A DNA stretch of 64,000 nucleotides. It comes from DAIMZI01 sp036734025 (GTDB lineage Bacteria > Pseudomonadota > Alphaproteobacteria > Rhizobiales > Rhodomicrobiaceae). Both the position numbers and the translations under genes were made by a program. A model generated the notes under the pieces. It had not been told where the DNA came from, searched no databases, and was given only the letters and a program-made list of their open reading frames with translations. Of this stretch, positions 57,460 through 64,000 are shown piece by piece. Where the stretch lies: positions 49,085 through 113,084 of the forward strand of contig DAIMZI010000008.1 of the NCBI GenBank assembly GCA_036734025.1. Direction: 5' to 3'. Numbering within the stretch: the stretch's first letter is position 1; the number at the start of each line of letters is the position of its first letter.

Positions 57460-60400
57460 TTATGCCGCCACGCCTTCGGCAATGCCTTCGACATGATCTT
57501 CGAGCTGTGCGCTCGCTTCGCTCAATGCCTGTAGCGTTGCCTCGTCGGGCGTCCAATATTTGCGTTCATGCGCCTCGATGAGACGGCTTGCCATCTTTGC
57601 AGATGCCTTTGGATTGAGACCGGCCAGACGCTCGCGCATCTCCTTGTCGAGCACGAAGGTCTGCGTCAATTGCTCATAGACCCATGACGGAACCTCTCCG
57701 GTGGTCGCCGACCAGCCCATGGTGTTGGTCACATGCGCCTCGATCTGGCGCACGCCCTCATAGCCATGGCGCAGCATGCCCTCGTACCATTTCGGATTGA
57801 GCGTGCGCGTGCGTGTCTCCAGCGTCACCTGCTCCTTGAGCGTGCGCACGGTGCCCTCGCCGCGGGTCTGGTCGCCGATATAGACCGGCGATACCTGTCC
57901 GCGAGCGGACTGAACCGCGCGGCTTATGCCGCCGAGCGTGTCGAAATAATGGTCGATGGTGGTCACGCCCAGTTCGACCGATTCAAGGTTCTGATAGGAC
58001 AGTTCGACATGGGACAGGACGCTGCGCATCAGCTCCTGCTGGCGCACCGGCTTGCCGCTCGTACCGTAAGCGAAGGACTTGCGGCTCTGATAGGTGGCGG
58101 CCAGTTCGTCCTCGTCTTCCCAGGCGCCGCTGTCGAGCAGCAGGTTGACGTTCGAGCCATAGGCGCCATCGGCGTTGGAGAACACCCGCAGCGCGGCGGT
58201 TTCCAGATCGCAGCCATGCTGCTCGCGATAAGCGAGCGCATGCTTGCGCACGAAATTGGCCTCGATCGGCTCATCCGCCGATGCCGCCAGCAGCGACGCC
58301 TCGGCCATGAGCCGGGTTTGCAGCGGCAGCAGATCACGGAAGATGCCCGACAGCGTCACCATGACGTCGATGCGCGGGCGGCCCAGTTCGTTAAGAGGGA
58401 TCAGCGATGCGCCGGCGAGACGGCCATAGCTGTCAAACCGTGGCTTGGCGCCGATCAGCGCCAGCGCCTGCGAGATCGGCCCGCCTTCGGATTTCAGATT
58501 GTCGGTGCCCCAGAGGACCAGCGCGATGGATTCTGGGAAGGCGTTGCCGTCGGCCAGATGGCGATCGAGCAGACGCTGCGCCTGACGCGCGCCGTCGGCC
58601 ACGGCAAAGGCGCTGGGGATGCGGAACGGATCAAAACCGTGCAGGTTGCGGCCGGTGGGAAGGATTTCGGGCGCGCGCATCAGGTCGCCGCCCGCCACCG
58701 GGCGGATGAAACCGCCATCGAGCGCATGGATCAGTGCGTCAAGCTCGTGATCGCGCGACAGCAGATCGGCGGCGCGGACCAGCCCTGCCGCCATGCGCTT
58801 ATTGTCTTCGGTGGTCTCCATGCCCTGGGCCAGCAACACCTCTTTCGCCGAACCGCCGGCCGCCAGCAGTGTCGCGGCGCGGTCACTCAACTCTATGCCA
58901 TGCGAGGCTTCGGCCATCGCGCTCAGCAGATCAGCGCGTTCCGACTCGCTGGGCGCTTCGCCCGCCACATGCAGCCCGTGCGGGATGAGCGCCTGCTCCA
59001 GTTCGCTGACCTCGGCGGAGAGCTTGGCGATGTGCGCGGCCGTATCGAGGCTCCATTGTGCATCGTGCGCAACCAGATCGAGTTCTTCGGCCTGCGCCCG
59101 GATCAACTCGGCGAGGCGCTCGCGCTCGGCGAAATCTTCGGGCGGCAGGACGCGCCAGCGCTCCAGTGAGGCCTTCACATCCAGCAGACCGCGATACAGG
59201 CCGGCCTTGGTCACCGGCGGTGTCAGATAGGAAACCAGCGTGGCCGAAGAACGGCGCTTGGCGATGGTGCCTTCGGATGGATTGTTGGCGGCGTAGAAAT
59301 AGATGTTCGGCAGATCGCCGATAAGGCGGTCGGGCCAGCAATCATCAGTCAGGCCGGACTGTTTGCCAGGCATGAATTCGAGTGCCCCATGGGTGCCGAA
59401 GTGAAGCACCGCATGCGCGCCGAAATCCTCGCGCAGATAGCGGTAGAAGGCCGAAAAGGCATGGGTCGGTGTAAAGCCCTTTTCGAACAGCAGGCGCATC
59501 GGGTCGCCTTCATAGCCAAAGGCTGGCTGGATGCCGACAAACACATTGCCGAATTTACGCCCGAGCACATGAATGGTCGCGCCATCGCTCTGTGCGCGGC
59601 CCGGTGCGGTGCCCCACTGCGCCTCGATCTGTGACAGCCAGCGCTCGCGGCGCACATGGTCATCCACCGGTATGCGCGCATGGACATTGGCATCTGCGCC
59701 GAATTGCGCGCCATTGCCTGTGACGATCGCCTCGCGCAGCTCATCGACGCTTTGCGGCACATCGACCTGGTAGCCCGATTCTGCAAGCTTTTTCAGCATA
59801 TTGTGAAGCGATTGAAAAACCGACAGATTTGCCGCCGTGCCGGTTGCTCCGCCATTGGGCGGGAAATTGAACAGCACGATCGCGAGGTTGCGCTCATCGC
59901 GCGGCGTCGTGCGCAGGCTTGCCAGCCGGTCTACCCGCGCTGCGAGACGTTCTGCGCGCGCGATGCAAACCTGCATTGTGCGGACGCCATTATCGGAAGG
60001 GAATTCGCAATGGCGATCGCAGCCTTCACACCGCTCGCCGGAAGCATCGGCGCGCCCGCCATAGACCATTGGCGATGTCGCGCCATCGAGTTCGGGGATC
60101 GCCACCATGATGGTGTTCTCAACCGGCATGAGACCGCGCTCGGACGCGCCCCATTGCTGAAGGGTCTGAAATTCGATGGCATGCGCGGCGATGTAGGGCA
60201 CGTCGAGCTTGCTGAGCAGCTCTTCGGCAGCCTTGGCGTCATTGTAAGCCGGACCGCCCACCAGCGAGAAACCCGTCAGCGAGACAACGGCATCGACACT
60301 CGCCGCGCCATTCTTCATGAAGAATTTCTCGACTGCAGGCCGCGCGTCCAGCCCGCTGGCGAAGGCCGGGATCACATTATACCCGCGCGCCTCCAGCGCG

Positions 60401-61212
60401 CCGATGACGCCATCATAATGAGCTGTGTCGCGCGACAGGATATATGAGCGCATGAGCAGCAATCCGATGGTGCCGCGCGGCGCGTCCACACCGGGCAGGG
60501 ATTTCAGATGCTCGCTGACGCGCTCGGGCAGGCGCGGATGATAGACGCCTGTATCGGGATAGATCGCGGGCGGCGCCACCTTGAGCTGGCCGCGCAGGCC
60601 GGCGCGCTCGCCATCGGCATAGCGGTCCACGAGGAAGCGGACCATGTTCAGCAGATTGTCATCCGAGCAGGCCAGCCAGTATTGCATCGTCAGAAAATAG
60701 GCGCGCACGTCCTGGGCGGTGCCGGGAATGAAACGCAGGATACGCGGCAGACGGCGCAGCATGGCCATCTGGTTGGCGCCCGAGCTCTTCGTCCGCGTGC
60801 TGGAGCCGCGCAGCCTCTTCAGCAGCGCGACCGGGCCGGACTGCGAGCCGTTCATGGCGAAACGCCCCATGCGCGTCAGGCGCATGACCTCGCCCGCCGA
60901 CATGCATGCGATCATGGCGTCGCACTGGTCGCGGCGCGCCTGAAGATCGGGCAGCACGGCCTGGATATGCTCCTCCAGGAACATCATGGTGACGATGATG
61001 ATGTCGCCGGTGGCGATGTCGTTGCGGCAGGTATCCAGCGAGGCGGGATCATCGGCCCAGTCGGCCGCAGCATGCAGGCAAAGCTCCAGGCCCGGCATTT
61101 CCCGGCGCAGCGTCGGACGCGCGACAGAGACAGCGCTCGCCAGATGTCGGTCCAGCGTTACGATAACGACCTTCATCTTCGTCGGGTCAACGGCTGTGGT
61201 GCGCTTTTGCAT
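57460..61212 (-). CDS. bchH: Magnesium chelatase subunit H
   Basis: 1250-residue porphyrin-binding catalytic subunit of Mg chelatase (CobN family). Start region MKVVIVTLDRHLASAV, the conserved VLHFGTHGALEFMPGKQ, and MLRHGYEGVRQIEAHVTNTMGWSATT near the C-terminus. The ATG at 61212 overlaps bchB by 26 bases; an ATG at 61176 would avoid the overlap and matches the conserved beginning. It delivers Mg-protoporphyrin to BchM. Confidence 0.96.
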   Translation of the reverse strand: MQKRTTAVDPTKMKVVIVTLDRHLASAVSVARPTLRREMPGLELCLHAAADWADDPASLDTCRNDIATGDIIIVTMMFLEEHIQAVLPDLQARRDQCDAMIACMSAGEVMRLTRMGRFAMNGSQSGPVALLKRLRGSSTRTKSSGANQMAMLRRLPRILRFIPGTAQDVRAYFLTMQYWLACSDDNLLNMVRFLVDRYADGERAGLRGQLKVAPPAIYPDTGVYHPRLPERVSEHLKSLPGVDAPRGTIGLLLMRSYILSRDTAHYDGVIGALEARGYNVIPAFASGLDARPAVEKFFMKNGAASVDAVVSLTGFSLVGGPAYNDAKAAEELLSKLDVPYIAAHAIEFQTLQQWGASERGLMPVENTIMVAIPELDGATSPMVYGGRADASGERCEGCDRHCEFPSDNGVRTMQVCIARAERLAARVDRLASLRTTPRDERNLAIVLFNFPPNGGATGTAANLSVFQSLHNMLKKLAESGYQVDVPQSVDELREAIVTGNGAQFGADANVHARIPVDDHVRRERWLSQIEAQWGTAPGRAQSDGATIHVLGRKFGNVFVGIQPAFGYEGDPMRLLFEKGFTPTHAFSAFYRYLREDFGAHAVLHFGTHGALEFMPGKQSGLTDDCWPDRLIGDLPNIYFYAANNPSEGTIAKRRSSATLVSYLTPPVTKAGLYRGLLDVKASLERWRVLPPEDFAERERLAELIRAQAEELDLVAHDAQWSLDTAAHIAKLSAEVSELEQALIPHGLHVAGEAPSESERADLLSAMAEASHGIELSDRAATLLAAGGSAKEVLLAQGMETTEDNKRMAAGLVRAADLLSRDHELDALIHALDGGFIRPVAGGDLMRAPEILPTGRNLHGFDPFRIPSAFAVADGARQAQRLLDRHLADGNAFPESIALVLWGTDNLKSEGGPISQALALIGAKPRFDSYGRLAGASLIPLNELGRPRIDVMVTLSGIFRDLLPLQTRLMAEASLLAASADEPIEANFVRKHALAYREQHGCDLETAALRVFSNADGAYGSNVNLLLDSGAWEDEDELAATYQSRKSFAYGTSGKPVRQQELMRSVLSHVELSYQNLESVELGVTTIDHYFDTLGGISRAVQSARGQVSPVYIGDQTRGEGTVRTLKEQVTLETRTRTLNPKWYEGMLRHGYEGVRQIEAHVTNTMGWSATTGEVPSWVYEQLTQTFVLDKEMRERLAGLNPKASAKMASRLIEAHERKYWTPDEATLQALSEASAQLEDHVEGIAEGVAA

Positions 61213-62737
61213 CGTAAAGGGTCTCGATGGTTATGGTTGATAGGCCGTGCTGTGCAGCGAAGGCTTCGGTGTTGCGCCGTGCCTTGCCGCGCACGAAGAA
61301 CGGGATCTTTCGGAGTTCGTTTTCAGCGTCCGCTGTCCAGGCAAGCGGTTCCTCGCCATCGGCATTGCGGTCTTCGGCATTGCGGTCTTCGCGAGAGGCC
61401 TCGATTTTGCCCGACACTGCCAGATGCGAAGGAACGGCATCGTCATGGAATTCGAAGTCGTCGCGGAACATGCCGAGCAGGTGCTCCTCAAGCCCCATCA
61501 TCAGCGGGTGAACCCACTCGTCAAAGATGACGTTGGCGCCCTCAAAGCCCATCTGCGGGGCATAGCGCGCCGGGTAATCCTGAACGTGAGTGGGCGCGGA
61601 AATGACGGCGCAGGCGATGCCCAGCCGCTTGGCGATGTGGCGCTCCATCTGGGTGCCCAGAACCAGTTCGGGCTGAAGCTCCTGCACCCTTGCCTCGACG
61701 TCGAGATAATCGTCGGTGATCAGTGCCTCGACGCCGTAATGCTCGGCCGCGTCGCGCATTTCGCGGGCGAATTCGCGGCTGTAGCTGCCCAGGCCGACCA
61801 CCTGAAAGCCCATTTCCTCATGGGCGATACGGGCCGCAGCCAGCGCATGGGTGGCGTCGCCGAACACGAAGACGCGCTTGTTGGTGAGGTAGTTCGAGTC
61901 GATCGAGCGGGAATACCAGGGCAGACGCGAGTCGAGTTCGGCCAGCGCCGGCGCGGGGTCCGTACCCGCCAGCGCGGCAACCTCGTTGATGAAATCGCGG
62001 GTCGCGCCAACACCGATCGGCACCGTCTTCGTGCGCGGCTGCTTGAAATTGCGCTCCAGCCAGCGCGCGGTGACATAGGCGATTTCGGGATACATCACCA
62101 CGTTGAAATCGGCTTCGCCCAACCGCGCGATATCGGCGACGCAGGCGTCATAAGGCGCGGTGACATTGACATCGACGCCAAGGCTCGCCAGCAGCTTGCC
62201 GACTTCGCGGATATCGTCGCGGTGGCGATAGCCGAGCGCGGTGGCGCCCAGCAGGTTAGCGCGGGGACGCGCGTGGCCGGGGGCATCAGCATCGCGCGGC
62301 CGCGCCAGCGCACGGACGATCTGATAAAAGGTCTCCGACGCGCCCCAGTTTTCCTTTTTCTGATAGGACGGCAATTCCAGCGGTACTATGGGCACCGGCA
62401 GGCCCGCGGTGCGCGCCAGCCCGCCGGGATCGTCCTGCAACAGCTCGGCCGTGCAGGACGCGCCGACCAGCATCGCGGCCGGGCTGAACCGTGCATAAGC
62501 CTCGCGCAGGGCCGTTTGAAACAGATCGGCAGTGTCGCCGCCAAGGTCGCGCGCCTGAAAGGTGGTGTAGGTGACCGGCGGGCGCTTCTTGCGGCGCTCG
62601 ATCATGGTGAAGAGCAGATCGGCGTAGGTGTCGCCCTGGGGCGCGTGCAACACATAGTGCACATCGGTCATCGCGGTGGCGATGCGCATCGCGCCGACAT
62701 GGGGCGGGCCTTCATATGTCCAGAGGGTCAATTGCAT
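61187..62737 (-). CDS. bchB: Light-independent protochlorophyllide reductase subunit B
   Basis: 516-residue NifK-like subunit of dark-operative protochlorophyllide oxidoreductase. It begins MQLTLWTYEGPPHVGAMRIATAM, as in BchB/ChlB, and has VGASCTAELLQDDPGGLA with a cluster cysteine, plus SAPTHVQDYPARYAPQMGFEGANVIFD. A short low-complexity insert (EDRNAEDRNADGEE) lies near residue 450. Located four bases after bchN. Confidence 0.96.
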   Translation of the reverse strand: MQLTLWTYEGPPHVGAMRIATAMTDVHYVLHAPQGDTYADLLFTMIERRKKRPPVTYTTFQARDLGGDTADLFQTALREAYARFSPAAMLVGASCTAELLQDDPGGLARTAGLPVPIVPLELPSYQKKENWGASETFYQIVRALARPRDADAPGHARPRANLLGATALGYRHRDDIREVGKLLASLGVDVNVTAPYDACVADIARLGEADFNVVMYPEIAYVTARWLERNFKQPRTKTVPIGVGATRDFINEVAALAGTDPAPALAELDSRLPWYSRSIDSNYLTNKRVFVFGDATHALAAARIAHEEMGFQVVGLGSYSREFAREMRDAAEHYGVEALITDDYLDVEARVQELQPELVLGTQMERHIAKRLGIACAVISAPTHVQDYPARYAPQMGFEGANVIFDEWVHPLMMGLEEHLLGMFRDDFEFHDDAVPSHLAVSGKIEASREDRNAEDRNADGEEPLAWTADAENELRKIPFFVRGKARRNTEAFAAQHGLSTITIETLYDAKAHHSR

Positions 62738-62741
62738 CTTG

Positions 62742-64000
62742 CTACACCCTCAGCTTGGCGCGGCGCACCAGCGGGCGCGCGAACAATTCGGCCAGATCGC
62801 CGGCCTGGTCATAACCCTGGATCGGCGTGAACAGCAGCTCGATGGACCATTTCGTCGCCAGACCCTCGGCTTCCAGCGGATTGGCCAGACCAAGGCCGCA
62901 GACCACGAGGTCGGGCTTTGCGGCGGCGCAGCGGTCGAGTTGATTGTCAACGTGCTGGCCCTCGCTCAGGCGCACATCTGCGGGCAGCATGGCGAGATCC
63001 TCAGCCAGATGCTGCTGGTGCAGGTAGGGCGTGCCCACCTCGATAAGCTCGGCTGACATCTCACGCGAGAGGAACCGCGCAAGCGGCACTTCAAGCTGCG
63101 AATCGGGGAAGAAGAAAATCCGCTTGCCGCTGAGTTGCTCACGATAGTTCGCAAGCGCGGCATGGGCGCGGGCACGTCCCGGCGCGGTGACCCGTTCAAA
63201 TATGTCGGCCTTGACACCGAAGGCCTGTGCGGCGGCCCGCAGCCAGCCGGTCGTGCCTTCCGCGCCCAGCGGAAATGGCGCGGCCAGGCGCGTCGCGCCG
63301 CGCTTTTCGAGCGCACGGGCGGTATCCATCAGAAAGGGCTGAGCCAGCAGATAGCGCGTGTTCGCTCCGACCGGCGGCAGATCATCGGCGCTGCGCGGCG
63401 GCAGGAAAGTTACCGGCGCGATCCCCAGCGCATCGAACAGCCGGCGGAACTGATCTTCGACCACATCGGCGAGCACACCCACGACCATCAGCGAAGCCGG
63501 AGCTTCGGGCCGCTCTACCGGCAATTCGGGGATGAGCGAGGCCAGGCACGCATCTTCACCCTGAGTGAAGGTCGTCTCTATGCCCGAACCGGAATAATTG
63601 AGCACACGCACCCGCGGCGCATGGCTAACCGACAGACGCTGAGCGGCGCGCGCCAGATCCAGCTTGATCACTTCAGAGGGGCACGAGCCGACCAGGAACA
63701 GCAGCTTGATGTCCGGTCGCCGCTCAAGCAGCCGCGCGACATTGCGATCCAGCTCGTCATGGACATCGGCCATGCCGGCAAGGTCGCGTTCGTCGATGAT
63801 GGCGGTGGCAAAGCGCGGCTCGGCGAAAATCATGACGCCCGCGGCGGATTGCATCAGATGGGCGCAGGTTCGTGAGCCTATGATCAGGAAGAAGGCGTCC
63901 TGAATCTTGCGGTGCAGCCAGACGATACCGGTGAGGCCGCAGAATACTTCGCGCTGGCCGCGCTCGCGCAGAATGGGGCGCTCGGTGCATCCCGCGGTCC
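62742..64000 (-). CDS. bchN: Light-independent protochlorophyllide reductase subunit N (5' end outside window)
   Basis: NifD-like partner of BchB; about 418 codons are visible and the frame is open to the window edge. Reading beyond the first internal Met at 63854, the missing N-terminal part shows the expected cluster cysteines in GCTERP, FCGLTG and RTCAHL. FLVGSCPSEVIKLDL is also diagnostic. Only a few residues should be missing. It is presumably preceded by bchF outside the window. Confidence 0.95.
   Translation of the reverse strand, partial: TAGCTERPILRERGQREVFCGLTGIVWLHRKIQDAFFLIIGSRTCAHLMQSAAGVMIFAEPRFATAIIDERDLAGMADVHDELDRNVARLLERRPDIKLLFLVGSCPSEVIKLDLARAAQRLSVSHAPRVRVLNYSGSGIETTFTQGEDACLASLIPELPVERPEAPASLMVVGVLADVVEDQFRRLFDALGIAPVTFLPPRSADDLPPVGANTRYLLAQPFLMDTARALEKRGATRLAAPFPLGAEGTTGWLRAAAQAFGVKADIFERVTAPGRARAHAALANYREQLSGKRIFFFPDSQLEVPLARFLSREMSAELIEVGTPYLHQQHLAEDLAMLPADVRLSEGQHVDNQLDRCAAAKPDLVVCGLGLANPLEAEGLATKWSIELLFTPIQGYDQAGDLAELFARPLVRRAKLRV

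Noticed and set aside
57733..59169. Long plus-strand open frame opposite bchH
   Set aside because: Antisense shadow; no motifs, and bchH is continuous through it.
61247..62830. 527-codon plus-strand open frame opposite bchB
   Set aside because: Antisense shadow with Arg/Gly/His-rich composition and no family resemblance.

Overview
The window is high-GC DNA from an alphaproteobacterium able to make bacteriochlorophyll a: a purple non-sulfur or aerobic anoxygenic phototroph. The evidence is a nearly continuous photosynthesis gene cluster (PGC) from about 29.5 kb to the right edge. It contains a type-2 reaction centre (pufLM, puhA), one LH1 antenna (pufBA), a tetrahaem cytochrome (pufC) and the oxygen-dependent cyclase acsF. 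The flanking housekeeping genes (addBA, ModE-like regulator, gltBD, rsmI-yraN-gshB, OlsB-like acyltransferase) are also alphaproteobacterial in style. LH1 alpha carries the FNWLEG motif known from Rhodospirillum rubrum. I cannot fix the order or genus from sequence alone.

Layout. 1-4.5 kb: end of addB, then addA (recombination). 4.6-6.8 kb: trxA, thiD, ccdA. 6.8-8.3 kb: soxXA, next to ccdA, with no other sox genes in view. 9.1-12 kb: cspA, an IF-1 paralogue, a ModE-like HTH protein, an unrecognised exported coiled-coil protein and a short ribosome hibernation factor. 12-20 kb: gltBD and purA. 20.2-26.8 kb: a DMT permease, an LppC/LpoA-type lipoprotein, rsmI, yraN, gshB and a ComM/YifB ATPase. 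27.2-29.4 kb: an OlsB-like acyltransferase and a lone pxpC. A strong terminator at 29.5 kb ends the puf operon and marks the left PGC boundary.

PGC. On the minus strand, from right to left: bchN (cut by the window edge)-bchB-bchH-bchL-bchM-lhaA-puhA-puhB-puhC-bciE?-acsF-puhE-hemA, then bchI-bchD, tspO, bchO, a DUF3422 gene and a tiny membrane-protein ORF. Next, crtD-crtC run on the plus strand, divergent from crtF. bchC-bchX-bchY-bchZ-pufQ-pufB-pufA-pufL-pufM-pufC follow on the minus strand. Together these encode 5-aminolevulinate synthesis (HemA), Mg insertion (BchHID), methylation and ring E closure (BchM, AcsF), both nitrogenase-like reductases (BchLNB, BchXYZ), ring A oxidation (BchC), late spirilloxanthin-type carotenoid steps (CrtC, CrtD, CrtF; no crtA seen) and reaction centre/LH1 structure and assembly. 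Tandem TGT-N12-ACA-type sites with 8-bp spacing precede bchC and lie in the crtF/crtD divergent promoter region, implying PpsR/CrtJ control. crtE, crtB, crtI, bchF, bchG, bchP and ppsR are not in the window.

Most unusual points: crtC overlaps crtD with no canonical start codon and a G-run in the overlap; soxXA sits beside ccdA without the rest of the Sox system; an uncharacterised DUF3422 gene plus small membrane ORF lies inside the PGC.
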